Numbered from the stretch's first letter, positions 22,379-37,713 are shown. The stretch: 64,000 bases of DNA from Diphasiastrum complanatum (GCA_029204225.1 CM055094.1:9839234-9903233), one strand, 5' to 3'. Notes: generated by a model not told the origin, from the letters alone. Numbers and translations: made by a program.

Positions 22379-22642
22379 TGCAACCAAAGTGATATTGCCC
22401 TTATTCTCTATCTATAGGCTATACAGCAGGCTGTGGTTCACACGTGTGGACTTGGATTTCATCTATGATCAATGCTTTTTTATTGTTCTTACTTGTTGAA
22501 TGTAAAATTGCCATTCTAGATCATTTTTTTGTGTCTAGTTTTTGCAGTAGATTGTTAAGCAAGCATCCAATCACTCTTGTGGATCTTGTGTAGATCCAAT
22601 TTATGGTTCAAAAGTACAATAATCCAACATGGTATCAGAGCC
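22379..22642 (+). repeat. 3' part of a copia LTR followed by a primer-binding site
   Basis: LTR-like sequence ending AATCCAACA at 22629 is followed at once by TGGTATCAGAGCC (22630-22642), the exact initiator-Met primer-binding site. It therefore belongs to a plus-strand copia whose 5' LTR start was probably interrupted by the mini-element to the left. A CACACGTGTG word lies at about 22440. No convincing gag follows. Confidence 0.65.
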
Positions 22643-24016
<1,374 letters not shown>

Positions 24017-24171
24017 AAATGGGAGGATGAAGCATGTGTACATTTATAGCCTGCGAAACAAACAAACACACCACCGCTAACAGAAATCATTCGAGTATGG
24101 AAATAGAACATTTATTGAATGTCAACCATCTTAACAAATAGATCTACTATTATAGAATTAAAAGGCCAAAA

Positions 24172-24365
24172 AACCTGTCATGTAACAATATGAATACATG
24201 TGCACTACTCGTTGTAACATCTCAATCAGAGACACAACCAAGAAACAAGGCAGCAAGAGATGTATACCGATGATTCAGATTCATAATTATAAAAATTTGT
24301 TATTGATCAATTGTTTCTGATTATATAAAATTGTCTAGAATATTCACGCAATATATCTCTTAATT
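24172..24365 (-). repeat. Inverted LTR fragment in front of a copia internal region
   Basis: Its reverse complement matches part of the 3' LTR at about 27040-27240 (for example AATACATGTGCACTAC, CAATCAGAGACACAAC and GCAAGAGATGTATA). It lies in the opposite direction to the copia coding sequence that starts directly after it. Confidence 0.6.
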
Positions 24366-24973
24366 TTTGAAGCTTTTGAGAAATTTATTGAGTATACAAA
24401 ATTGGGCTAAGAAGTAGACAGGCAACAAGTTGAAGCATATTCGCACCGATTGTGGAGGTGAGTACATTTTCAATAAATTCAAAGCTTACTGTACTGATCG
24501 AGGTATTATGCATATGAAGACTGCATCATACACACCTCAACACAATGGAATTGCTGAATGAAGGAATCGTACACTTATGGAAGCTGCTAGATGTATGATG
24601 ACTCGTGTGAAAACACCAAAACAGTTTGGGCAGAAGCAGTGGCTACATCGAATTATCTTCAGAATCGAATTCCGAAATCTTGAATACCAGATAAAAAATC
24701 CTCATGAAATATGGTGGAAGTCAAAGACAAATCTTGCACATGTTCGGACATTTTTGTGCAGTTTATATGCACATACCAGACAAATTGAGAAAGAAACTCG
24801 ATGAAAAGACAAAACAAGATTTTCTGGTAGGATTCGAGTTACATTCGTCATATTATCGAGTCTATATACTCGAAACTAGCAGAATAAAAGTTGTTCGAGA
24901 TGTCAAATTCAACGAGTCAAAGTACATAGTAGACAATGATTTAGTCGGCAATGAAATTTTCAAAAATTATTAG
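24366..24973 (+). pseudogene. Copia integrase fragment
   Basis: Pieces in shifted frames: LKHIRTDCGGEYIFNKFKAY, TASYTPQHNGIAE(stop)RNRT, EAARCMMTR, LRKKLDEKTKQDFLVGFE and VRDVKFNESKYI. These are the second half of the integrase core and the linker to RT. The usual DNGGE is DCGGE here. Confidence 0.75.
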
Positions 24974-25291
24974 GATGTACCAACGACAGAAGTAAAACAA
25001 GCAGATGATGAACGAGAATTACCAAATTTAGAGGGAGTTCAAGATCGAGTACTTGATAGACTCAAATCACCAGTTCGAATTCTAGCAGACAAGGTCGAAC
25101 CTGAAAATGCAGAATTGAATTCGAAACCTATACAGACTATGAGAAGATCTGATAGACAACGAAAACCACCAGTAAGATTTGGTCAAGATGTTTCAACAAA
25201 TATAGCCATCAAATTTTGTGGTTTCACAGACGAACCTCAAACATTTGAGAAAGCTATTGATGGACCATATAAAGACCACTAGATTCAAGCA

Positions 25292-25945
25292 ATGGAAGAT
25301 GAAATGTCATCCATGTATAAGGACAATGTATGGACACTTGCACCTATACCTGATGGAAGAAAACTAGTCAAATGCAAGTGGATCTACAAGATCAAAACAG
25401 ATCCTGATGGAGATAACATCAAATACAAAGCAAGGTTGGTTTCAAAAGGTTTTTCACAGAAAAATGGGATCGACTACACTAATAATTTTTTACCGGTAGC
25501 CAAACATACATCAATTCGCTTGTTATTCGCTTACGCAGTGGCTCATGATCTCAAAATCCATATTGTGGATGAGAAAACTGCTTTCTTGCATGCAGAATTA
25601 GAAGAAGATTTATTTATGGACCAACCACTTGGTTTTATAAGCCAAGAATATTTTGAATTCGGATGTCACATGAATAAGAGCATCTATGGTCTGAAACAAG
25701 CAGCCAGACAATGGTATAGAAAGAAGGACAAAGCACTACGTTCTTTAGGCTTCGAACCTTTATTCGCTGAATCGAATGTCTATATCAAACATGTCCAAAA
25801 TGAAATTATCATTCTAGCTATTTAATATTAATTTCAGATGTCAAAAGAGATATTTCTGGAATATTTGAGATTGCTGACCTAGGAGAAGCAAAAATCTATC
25901 TAGGCTTGCAGATCAAAAGAGATTGTGAAGGTGGTAAGCTGTATC
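25292..25945 (+). pseudogene. Copia reverse transcriptase lacking the YVDD box
   Basis: The frame 25292-25825 carries MEDEMSSMYKDNVWTL, KCKWIYKIKTDPDGD, VDEKTAFLHAELEEDLFM and SIYGLKQAARQWY. It ends EIIILAI followed by TAA; the next bases, in another frame, give ILISDVKRDISGIFEIADL and YLGLQIKRD. Where YVDDL should stand there is only a short gap, so the catalytic Asp pair has been deleted. Enzymatically dead. Confidence 0.8.
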
Positions 25946-25989
25946 TTCACCAACAAAAGTACACTTGAAAAATCATTTAAGACTTCAAC

Positions 25990-26760
25990 ATGCTTGAATG
26001 CAAAGTTGTGCATACTCCCATGATACTTGGAACAATACTGAACAAGGCAGATGGTCCACAGATTCTCGAGGAAGAGAAGCGAATCGCCAATACACCCTAT
26101 TGTAGGCTAATTGGATCATTGTTGTATCTTGCAAAAAATACTAGACCTGATATAGCATTTGCAGTATACAAGCTGAGCCAATTTAATCAGAAACCAGGAT
26201 CGGTGCATTGGAATTTAGCAAAGAGAGTAGTACAATTCTCCAGGAAGAAAAGACTATGGACTGTGTTATTCAAAGGAAGCTGGATTTCGGATCGAATCTT
26301 ACAGTAATGCAAGCTGGGCATCCATGAAGGATGATAACAATAGTATTTCAGGAGGTTGTACTCTAGCATCTGGAGTAGCCATACTCTGGATAAGCAAGAA
26401 GCAAACATCAGTAGCTCAATCTTTTTGTGAGGCCGAATATGTAGCAGCAACTAAGATGGCAAACGAGCTGCTATGGATCAAACAAATGTTGGAAGGATTT
26501 GATGAATCTATTTCTAAATCTTATGTCTTATTAATGGATAACACTTCAGCAATCTATCTTACGGAAGATCTTGTGTTTCATTCAAAAATAAAGCATATAG
26601 CTATCAAAGTATCATGTTAGTCGGGACTTAGTTGAAGAGAAGATACTGAAGATAGTCTTCATATCTACAGAGGAAATGAAAGTTGATATCTTTACAAAGC
26701 CACTCAGTAAAGCCTTGTTCGAGAAGCAGTGAAGAAGATTGGAGTTAATCCAACTGTCCA
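25990..26760 (+). pseudogene. Copia RT C-terminus and RNase H
   Basis: 25990-26307 encodes NTPYCRLIGSLLYLAKNTRP. 26324-26620 encodes GCTLASGVAILWISKKQTSV, CEAEYVAATKMANELLWIKQ and AIYLTEDLVFHSKIKHIAIK. Frameshifts near 26290 and 26610 break it; the tail with the KPLSKALFEKQ block is read in the next frame. Confidence 0.75.
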
Positions 26761-28525
<1,765 letters not shown>

Positions 28526-28743
28526 CTCCCCCTTAATCTGAATCTAATAATGCCTTGACGTCTTTGTCGAGAACTTTGCTTCTAACATAGTGATAATTAA
28601 GTTCAATGGGCCTACTTCTAGAATGAAATTTAGGGTTAGCTGATAAGGCAATAGCACTTTGATTATCACAAAATAATAATGTCGGAGCATATTGATTCAG
28701 ACTAATATTTGAAAGTAAGTTTTTCAACCAAACTGTCGGAAAG
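28526..28743 (-). pseudogene. Copia RNase H end plus polypurine tract (only internal part of the small unit)
   Basis: The minus strand encodes VWLKNLLSNISLNQYAPTL and FCDNQSAIALSANPKFHSR, closely matching the RNase H at 31116-31628 (IWLRNLLSDIGLNQYAPTT). It is cut at the VWL residues and abuts LTR B directly. Confidence 0.8.
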
Positions 28744-28958
28744 TAGTGTGTAGAAGATAGATCTAGCTCGAAAAAAAACGAATGAAAATAATTCGTGTGT
28801 CTAGAAGGCAAACTTTTATTGCATGGCGAAATAAACTATCTTCAACTTTCCAATGCATGGCTATGCCTATCAATTTCAAACAAAACAATATGATAGAAAT
28901 TACATTTGAACTTATAGTAACTGACTTTGAAATTGCCAGTACTACAGTGATTACGTAG

Positions 28959-30061
28959 TCTGTTGGCTGATTCTGACGAATCCCCAAGATACTCGGACAG
29001 AGCAACTGAAGAGCACCTCTCACCTTAGACCGAGGAGGTCTCTGAGAAGACGAGATGAACGAAGACTGAGAACCGAGGAATGCTAGTTAGGAATGACAAG
29101 CAAGAACTGTGTAAGCCTCATGGTGTAGGAACTAGTATTTTTAAGCAAATGTAATAAATGCAAGTAGACCTCTCTTAAAGAAAGAAGAGTGAGCCACCTT
29201 TTGATGGTGACCTCTAGTGGAGAGCATTATTCCACTAGGATGCCACCTAAGAAGCTCTCTTGCGTATTTAAGAGACTCCCTCTTTGTGAAGAGGAGCTTT
29301 TTGTGTATTGTATCAACTCCATGCTGAAATGAGAAGAACCTTCATGAGTTTGGTGCATCCATTGAGCTCCTTGATCATGCTTGTTTCTTGAGTGATGCAT
29401 TCATGATCTTTTTCTTTTCTCCTTTGTGTGTGGTTGTGGATTGTAGAGTGGATTAGATTTGATGCTTTCCTAGAATGGATTAGCTTTCTTTTCTTGTTTG
29501 TGGATTAATGTAGGAATCGGCATTCAAGTAAACTAAATAGGCTAGAAATGTGGCATAAATCTTGCATATCCTCCAACATTCTAGTCCTTGATGTTCTTGG
29601 GATGTCCAAGAATCAAAAGACTGGTTGGTTTCTTGATTCTTGGACCTCTAAAATGCTGTAGATTAATTCCTGTTTCTTGTTTTGTCAATTAATGCAAGTA
29701 TATTAGTGCTTAGGATCTGATTCAGTTCATTTTGTAGCAAAGTAGAAGTAGGAACCCATCGTTGTTCAACTGAGCAGTAACGTAGATCATTTGTTGAATG
29801 CATTGGCTTGCATTTTGGTTGATTATTCATGTGCATTCAGTTCAAGAGAGACCCATCCAAATGTCCTATGACAGGCAGGACATTGCTACAATGATTATCA
29901 GTCTCGTTTGCCTAATCTGGGAGCAAGAAATATAATCTCAAGGAGTGCCCACAGTCTTTGCTGACAGACAGAATACCGAGCCGTTAAAGCTTTATACAAG
30001 AAGTAAAAGAAGTAAAGAAACAAAGAACTAGTTAACAGATTCTAAGACAGAGAATCTTCAA
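28959..30061. mobile_element. Solo-LTR-like insertion inside LTR B
   Basis: About 1.1 kb present in LTR B but absent from LTR A. With the convention TG...CA it would run TGTTGGCTGATTC (28961) to GAATCTTCA (30060). It is bordered by ACGTAG and ACATAG, a plausible one-mismatch duplication. TATTTAAGAGACTCCCTC at about 29266 looks like an LTR promoter. No coding sequence. Confidence 0.6.
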
Positions 30062-30336
30062 ACATAGCCAAACAATTAAGCATAAAAAATTATGAGACAA
30101 ATAATTCATTGCGAAGAGCTCTAGAAAACACATACATTCTGAGATGAAGTCAAACGCAATAAAGAATAGTATTGATTCAAAAACGAAACAGAAGTAAATG
30201 AGTACAATAAGTTGAGGATCAAAGCTGCGTACTCTATGCTATCTTTGAGCGGCTAAAATGAAAGTAGCACAATAGCTATCTCTAAAACAATTCTAAGAAG
30301 TGAGCTAGAATGCTCGGGAGTATTCAAGCTCGCAGG

Positions 30337-30446
<110 letters not shown>

Positions 30447-31115
30447 CACTATTCAAATGCCTTTGATAATTCTGATTTCCAATGAATTAAACTGTATGAA
30501 TATGAACAACTATTTATACTAAAAAATTAGGTCATCAATTGTGATTGCAAGTTGGCTGGTGATCCGCTGGCATCCATCTGGTCCTTGTTGATTGCTTATA
30601 AGCGGTGAAATTGGCCGTAAACGTGCTGCCTGCATAAATGAACCAAAACTGTAGCTCTGCAGAAATGAACTAAAACATCCACAAGCGACACTGTCGAGTT
30701 TTTCACGAAAAAGATGAAAAAAGCAAAAAAAGATAAAGTGCCTTTAGATCTCATTTAGAGTTTCCCCACACTTTGCCAAAGTCATTTCCTTAACATTTGA
30801 GGCTCTTTGAAAAAAGCGAAAAATGCAACACTGTGATTTTACACGAGATTTCTATTAGGTGAAAAATGCGAAAAAGGAGACATCGCATTTTTCAGCAAGA
30901 TTCCTGACAGGCGAAAAAGGAAACACTTTCGTAAACTTCGTGTAATTTTGCAGACTATGTAAAAACACTTGTAATTCTGCAGACTATGTAAACACACTGA
31001 AAAATCCGCAGAACTGGATTAACAATGGATGAAGATTAAAACCGATTAGTCGATTGGTAAGAAGGAGAATCAAACTAGTAAACAAATCCTTAATCAAACT
31101 GGTAAACACTCCCCC

Positions 31116-31628
31116 TTAATCTGAATCCTTGAATGCCTTGACCTTCAAACTTAGTTCTACACAGAATCTTCTGTGTGACTCCAAACTTAATGCTTTGGTA
31201 AAAATATCAGCTATCAATCTAACTTCTTCATTGAGAACTTTGCTTCTAATGAAATGATACCTCAGTTCAATGTGCTTAGTCCTAGAATGAAATCTAGGGT
31301 TCGCTGATAAAGCGCTGGCACTTTCATTATCACAAAATAATGTCGTCGGAGCATATTGATTTAGACCGATATCTGAGAGTAAGTTTCTCAACCAAATTGC
31401 TTCCTTTGTAGCTTGAGAGGCTGCGATATACTCTGATTCAATGGAAAATAGAGCTATCAAAGATTGCTTGCGACTGTTCCAGGAAATTGGACCATTGTTG
31501 AAGGAGAATGTAAATCCGAAAGTAGATTTACGAGTGTCTACATCTCCTGTCCAACTTGTAGTTGTGTAACCACTGAGGGAATTGAGTTTGTCATTGCCAA
31601 CTGCTCCATAACAAATGCAAAAGTCCAT
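31116..31628 (-). pseudogene. Copia RNase H, nearly intact domain
   Basis: 170 codons: GYTTTSWTGDVDTRKSTFG, ISWNSRKQSLIALFSIESEY, IAASQATKEAIWLRNLL, FCDNESASALSANPRFHSRT, KHIELRYHFIRSKVL and ADIFTKAL, the full copia RNase H block order ending just before the polypurine tract at 31109-31120. The domain itself is open, but it belongs to a broken polyprotein. Confidence 0.8.
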
Positions 31629-32775
31629 AGTAGCTCAAAGATATCTCATGACTCTGATAAGAGCCTTCCAATGTGTTATACCAAGATTAGTCATAAACTG
31701 ACTGAGAGAGCTGACTGCAAAGGCTATGTCTAGCCTGGTACAGATCATGGCGTACATAAGAGATCCTATAATAGAATGGTAAGGATACTCACACATCTGC
31801 TGCTTCTCATGACAATTTGAGTCTTGGTTCCATTGGTGAGAGAGCTAACTTGCTATTCATCATATTATATTTGACTAACATGTTGTAGATGTACCCATGT
31901 TGTGTAATGTAGACCAACTTCAGCTTTCTGTCTATGTGGATTTGTATACCAAGGCAGAAATGAGCTTCGCCCAGATCGATCATGTCAAATTTGGAAGATA
32001 GCATTGTCTTGAATTCTTTTATCAAATCGATACTATTGCTAAAAAACAATGTATCATCCACGTACAAAGTGATAATGATAAAAGACTACTGCAATACTTA
32101 AAAGTAGATGTTTGAATCTGAAGAGCTAGGTGTATAGTCGTGATCAATAAGGAAACTATTGGTCCTTTAAAACCATGCTCGAGCAGATTGCTTCAAGCCA
32201 TATAGTGTCTTGTGGAGTTTACACACATGATTGTGTCTACCCTCGATAATATAACCTTTGGGTTGCACCATGTAAATGTCTTCTTCGATAACTCCATTGA
32301 GATATGTTGTCTGTACATCCATTTAATGTATTTCCAAATCTGTTGCAGAGGCAAATGATAGCAAAAGTCGAATTGAAGAATGCTTGACTACTGGACTGAA
32401 GGTCTCAGTGTAATCAACGTTGTATACCTGAGGAAAACCTCTAGCTACTAGTCATGCCTTTCTTCTGTTGATGCTTCCATCTACGTTATACTTGACTTTG
32501 AAAATCCATTTGCAATCAACTATGTTTCTGTTGGCAGGTAATTTGACAATCGTCCATGTTTGGTTATTGATAAGAGATGAATACTCTTTATCCATAGCTT
32601 CTTTCCAGAGATCTGAGTCAGGCTGACTAAGTGCCTCTTGGATAGATGTCGGTTCCTGAACAAGGTAGGCTGCAGACTCATCAATATATTGGTTGGGTGG
32701 TATGCTAGTCCTTGAAGATCTTTTGGGTAATATAGGAAGTTGATCGTTTCTATCATACTGTAGTTGTTGAATCAC
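31629..32775 (-). pseudogene. Copia reverse transcriptase, several stops and frameshifts
   Basis: 31807-32067 encodes MYVDDTLFFSNSIDLIKEF and DMIDLGEAHFCLGIQIHID, so the YVDD catalytic box is present. 32452-32775 encodes the RT N-terminal part (DLWKEAMDKEYSSLINNQTW, VDCKWIFKVKYNVDGS). Sequence between them (32070-32450) continues RT in broken frames. Confidence 0.8.
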
Positions 32776-33424
32776 AACATCATCATCTTCTGACCCGCCG
32801 TTGATTTGTTGCTCGTCGGAAGTAGAAGAGCTTGGACCTTCAATGGGAATAGTCGCCTGCGGAACTGGAAATTCAAAGCGTTAGGAGAATCTAGCAGGTC
32901 GGCTACATGGGAACTACTCTTTTATTGAGGTCTTGAAACTGATTTTTGATGAAGATGACATCCCGACTGGTGAATATCTTTGGCTCGATGAGATCGATAA
33001 CTTGTATGCTTGATCTAAAGTAGTGTAGCTGATTAAAACATGCTTGATACCCTGGAAGTCGAGCACGAGGAATCTGCGCAAAAGTAGTACATCCAAAAAC
33101 TCGTAAGTTTGATCAAGAAAGTTTGGTACCTGTCCAAACTTTGAATGGTGTTTTAATTGAGAGGCCTTTAGTAGAACATCTATTCTGAATATAGGTTGTT
33201 GTTGAAACAGCTTCAGCCCAGAAGCACTTTGTAAGTGTCATATGTGATAACATGCACTTTGTCGATTCAACTAAGAATTTGTTCTTTCTCTCAGCAAGAC
33301 CTTTTGACTGAGGTGAATAGGAAGTGATGTATTGTTGCTCAATGTCGTTGTCAAGGCAATAGTCCTTGAATTCATTGGAGATGTACTCTCCCCCTTATTT
33401 GGCCTAAGTGGTTTGATTCGTTGA
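32776..33424 (-). pseudogene. Copia integrase fragment
   Basis: Minus-strand pieces GGEYISNEFKDYCLDNDIEQ, KGLAERKNKFLVES and FWAEAVSTTTYIQNR followed by the linker to RT. The integrase begins at its GGEY motif, directly after gag sequence; everything upstream of it (protease, gag-pre-integrase region, first half of the core) is deleted. Confidence 0.7.
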
Positions 33425-34275
33425 GGGCAAGCTTGAAAGCAATGTCATAATTGCGTCTTGATCGTCTATGACTGATTCGACAATGGCCATCTCTTGCAAG
33501 AGATTCTTAAACTGGTTAATGTGACTATGAAGTGAATCACCAACAAACATTTTGCATTAGAGGAAATTTAAATACAAACAGGGCCTTTTGTAAAGATTCT
33601 TTTTTTATATTTTATTCACTTTTAATTACTTCTTTTGTACATGTGGTCCAATAGTTTTTTGACATAGTGGCTTCAACGTAATGTTACTTCTTTGAGTCAC
33701 ATTTTGAGTCTACACTAAAAATGGCATAACTTTTGATTGTTATGTCAGAATGCAATGAAAATTAATGCCTTGGAAAGCTCTCGTCAAGCGCTTTCCAATG
33801 ATATATTAAATCTCATAGTTTTGAGCTACTACTAAAGAGTTATAGCGAGTCAAAAATATTAGTTGAAAATAGTGACAAAATGCAAAAGAGATCTTGGCAT
33901 GAATTCATAGGTGGCCTTTTTTGAACTCAACCTTCCTCTAATGAATGTGAAGAGTCTCCTTCATAGATGTAACTTAGTAGTTATGTCCCTCATGTCATAT
34001 AATAAATTCAAAATGGCCCAAACATCTTTTGACGTTTTAGCTTCAACTATGTGTCCAATTTGTGTATCTGATATATTGAGGATGCTTAGCGCAAAAGCTT
34101 TACTGTCCTTCGATTTCCACTTTGAGTCATCGTCTTCAAGTTTTACTTCCTTACTTGTAACAACATTCCATAATTCGCTAGCGATTAGCAAGGTCTTCAT
34201 CTTAAATTTCCACAAATGATAATTGGATCCATTCAGCTTGTCTGCGATAAGACCAACGTCACTTTGAGAATCCAT
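33425..34275 (-). pseudogene. Copia gag, interrupted by a 387-bp insertion and cut before the zinc knuckle
   Basis: 33961-34275 encodes the gag start (MDSQSDVGLIADKLNGSNYH, KMKTLLIASELWNVV). After the insertion (33556-33942) gag resumes with MFVGDSLHSHINQFKNLLQE and DDQDAIMTLLSSLPS, then joins integrase at about 33425. No zinc knuckle remains. A stop and a frameshift lie near 33970. Confidence 0.75.
33556..33942. mobile_element. MITE-like insertion with 10-bp terminal inverted repeats
   Basis: ATTAGAGGAA at 33556-33565 is the exact reverse complement of TTCCTCTAAT at 33933-33942. The 387-bp AT-rich segment between them has no coding capacity and interrupts a gag reading frame that is otherwise continuous. 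No clear target duplication was found, so the superfamily is undetermined. Confidence 0.6.
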
Positions 34276-34464
34276 CTGGAACTTAGTTTGTCGATTGCAT
34301 CGATAACGCTAAGATGTGGTAATGCCCAACAATAAGAAATCAATTCTTTGATACTGAAAGGTTGAAAAGAATGAAGATTATGATATCAATTTGATATTGC
34401 AAAAGATATCAAGTATTAGAGCTTTCGCTCTGATCATATTGAAATCAGATAAAGTAGTGAAATC

Positions 34465-34476
34465 GCTCTGATACCA
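34465..34476 (-). promoter_or_regulatory. Primer-binding site of the copia array
   Basis: The minus strand reads TGGTATCAGAGC, the exact initiator-Met complement, next to LTR C (34477). Confidence 0.9.
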
Positions 34477-34511
34477 TGTCGTGTGTAGAAGATAGGTCTA
34501 GTTCAAAAAGA
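34477..34511 (-). repeat. LTR C, first 35 bp only
   Basis: TGTCGTGTGTAGAAGATAGG followed by TCTAGTTC matches LTR B near 28745. It is cut at 34512 by the LTR of another copia inserted here. Confidence 0.7.
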
Positions 34512-35248
34512 TGTCAAAAATGGTGAATTCTTGCAACTTTGTCGCAGCACAAACAAGAAATGAGAAGTCAAACAAGAACAATTCACAACAGTCAACATCC
34601 CTTGACTCGAAGCACAAACGATTTGCGAATTATTTGTCGATCGTAAAAACACCTCCAGGACCGCAAACCGCAAAGGGACGCAAAACAAAATACAAGGAAG
34701 AAGAATCTCTCACGCTGCCAGCTGGCAGCTCAACGGGCTTCACGCCCAGCTGAAACGAATAGCAACGACGGAGACTAACTAACTAGTTAATTAGCGTTAA
34801 CTAGTCTTGTGATTCTACGTCATGTAAGACTCCACACAATGGAGGTATAAACGATCCTCTCTGGATCACAAAAATTATTAGAAAACAGATATCTGTAAGT
34901 GACAGAGAGAGACGTAGCGAATAGAGCAAGAAAGTAAAAAATACTAGAGTTGTGTATGAAAGTCTGCCAACGAGCAGTACACAGCGAAAGAGCAAAGTGT
35001 CATTCCGCCGACGAGCGAGACATTGACGATCTCGCTCTAAAACTAAATTGATAAAACAATCGCTCTATTTTCATGTATCTCCTTGTCTTGTGCTGTCTTG
35101 ATTGATAGAATAAAATGTGTTTTGTGATGTGTGGTCGCATGTTTGGGATTCCGTAAAAGCTTTCGCGCAAAAGAAAGTTCAAAGACATAAAATCATTCGC
35201 GAATAAGAAGAGAGAAGAAGAAAATGAAACGCTCTCGCTTCCGCAACA
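34512..35248 (+). repeat. 5' LTR of the 34.5-38.5 kb copia
   Basis: 737 bp, TGTCAAAAATGG to CTTCCGCAACA, followed by the primer-binding site TGGTATTAGAGCGGAC (35249-35264). The first 290 bp align with 38244-38540. Confidence 0.85.
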
Positions 35249-35313
35249 TGGTATTAGAGCGGACAGGTTATCACTACTGATATTCCAGTAGTGATTCTTC
35301 CAGACAACACAAT

Positions 35314-36128
35314 ATGGCTACAACAATCCAAACCAAAGTAGCAATCATTCTCGATGGCGCAAATTACAGAATCTGAAAATCGAAAATCAAAACGCTTCTG
35401 AAGGGCAAAGGCATCTGGTCGGTGACCAAGCTTTCAGAGGTGCAGCCTCCAAAGAGAGACTCGAGGAGAGCTGAATGGATCAGAAAGGATGAGCGTGCAA
35501 TGGCAATCATCATTTTGTCCATAAATGAAGATCTACTCATGCAGATTGAAGACTGCGAAAGTAGCCATGCAGTGTGGGAAAGATTAAAGCAGAAGTGAGG
35601 ACTGCAGTTTCAATCATGCACCTTCACAATCAGCTGCAATCCATACAGTGGAATGGCAATCAGTTGGACCAAAACGTTGAGAAGGTCATAAAGATCTCTG
35701 CTCAACTCGTTGCATCAGGACAGGAGCATCAGGTCCTAGCACCATAGCATCTAATGTACTTCATGAAATCTCTACTGATGTCCTATCAACCGCTGAGAAT
35801 GCTCATACTGAGTTTACCAAATATGACATTCGACAAAGTAGTCAGTCTTGTCGCTGATGAGAGACTGATGAGAGATGAAGGAGAGGGAAGCAGTGATCAA
35901 GAGAAGGCTCTCTTCACGAAAAAAAAGAAGAAGAACAAAAACAAGCCAAAATTTGAGAAGACGAAGTCCTTGAATCAGCAGTTTTCTTCTTGCGATCACT
36001 GTCACAAACCAGGCCATAGGGCCAACAAATGTTGGTTCAATCCAGCAATACCTTGCATGCACTGCAAGATGAAAGGGCATTCTACATACGACTGCAGATT
36101 CAACCCAAAAAGAAAAAACAAACTCTGA
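35314..36128 (+). pseudogene. Copia gag with two CCHC zinc knuckles
   Basis: Starts ATGGCTACAACAATCC and encodes a UBN2-type gag with an early stop in YRI(stop)K (TGA in place of the usual Trp) and at least one frameshift. The last frame (35754-36128) holds two canonical knuckles, CDHCHKPGHRANKC and CMHCKMKGHSTYDC, both C-X2-C-X4-H-X4-C. Confidence 0.8.
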
Positions 36129-36447
36129 ACACAACTACGATGTAGTCATCGATTCAAGGGCAACATCTCACATAACCTGCAACAAGAAAATCTTGATCAA
36201 CTTTTGCGAACTCAAAAATGACAAAGCAGTGATTCTAGGTGATGGAAGCAGACACGATGTCAAAGGCATTAGCTCTCTACAGCTACAAACACTATCAGGC
36301 CAAGCAGAGCTACCAGGAGCACTTTATGTGCCCTCACTCAGAAAGGATCTGCTATCTGTCTCCAAGATGGCAGATCTAGGCATTCGAGTTTTGTTCGATG
36401 GCAACACTTGTCGTATGATCGAGCAGACGACAAACAAGCTGCGATGA
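36129..36447 (+). pseudogene. Copia protease region with altered active-site motif
   Basis: The sequence after gag reads VVIDSRATSHITCNKK, where copia proteases have DSGATSH. The Asp is kept but Gly is Arg. It continues AELPGALYVPSLRKDLLSVS and ends at a stop at 36445. Activity is unlikely. Confidence 0.7.
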
Positions 36448-37713
36448 TCAGATGCAGAGAAGGAAACCTCTACCAGGCCAAAATAATCAGCAACTCTGAT
36501 AGCATATTAAATGCTTCAAAAAATGAAGATCAGTTCTGTTATAGGAGAATGTATCATCTGAACATGCGGAGCCTGTATGACATGAGAAGAAAGGACATTG
36601 TCACAGGTCTCAAGATCTCAAGGCCCGAGGCTGAGTTTTGCAAAGCTTGTCAGAAAGGCAAGCAACATCGGAATCCATTCACACACGAGGGAAGAAGAGC
36701 CAAGGAAGTTCTTGAGCTCGTCCACTTTGATGTCTATGGACCGATGAAAACATATTCACTCTCAGGTTTGAGATACTTTCTAACGTTTATAGATGATTAC
36801 AGCCGGATGACCATGATGTACTACTTGAAGAAGAAATCCGAAGTGTTTGATTCCTTCAAGAAGTTCATGGCATTCGCAGAGGAACACACCTCAAAAAAGA
36901 TACAGATCCTTAGATCTGACAATGGAGGTGAATACAAAACTTTTGCGAAGAATGGGAGATCGAACACCAGTTCGCTCCTGCATACACACCAGAATACAAT
37001 GGTGTGGCAGAAAGAACAAAATGCTAATGAAAGGAGCCAGATGCATGATGGCACAGGCTCAACTGCCAGGTCAATTTTAGGCAGAGCCAATAGCTGCAGT
37101 TGTACACCTACGGAATAGATCTACAACAACAGCGCTGGAAAACAAAATACCATACAAAATGTGGACAGGCAGAAAGCCTAATTTGTCATACGTACGAGTG
37201 TTTGGATGTGCAGCATACAAGCACATTTCGAAGGAAAAGAGAAGCAAGCTCGATGACAAATCTGAACAAACAATCATGGTCGGCTACTCGAATGAAACAC
37301 ATGTGTACAGGCTCTACGATCCAACCACGAAGAAGGTTGTTTCGAGCAGAGATGTGAAGTTTGATGAGGTCACATTTCCTAGACTAAAATATGAAAGAGG
37401 CCATGAGATCTTCACACTGCTGCCTATTCAAGAGGGAGATCAAGGACAGACATCAAATGAGAATGCAGAGCCCCTGACTCCGGAGCAGCAGGAAGCAGAG
37501 GATCGACCCCACGAACAAGAAATGTTCGAACAGCGACGAAACGGACCTCAAAGGTCAACGAGACAAAGAAGACCTCCAGACCGCTACTCTGACAATCTTC
37601 AATGGAATGAAGATACGCAATTCGAGTACTGCAGTTTCATAGAAGAGCCAGCAACATACCAAGAAACTATCCACCGTCCAAAGGGAGAATTCTGGAAGCA
37701 GACAATGTCATAG
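36408..37713 (+). pseudogene. Copia integrase
   Basis: The frame 36408-37118 contains the gag-pre-integrase zinc region (YHLNMRSLYDMRRK, CKACQKGKQHRNPF) and the core with both early catalytic positions (HFDVYGPMKTYSLSG, FIDDYSRM, RSDNGGEY), then frameshifts at about 36950. 37159-37713 carries MWTGRKPNLSYVRVFGCAAY and the linker ending at a TAG before RT. Confidence 0.8.
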
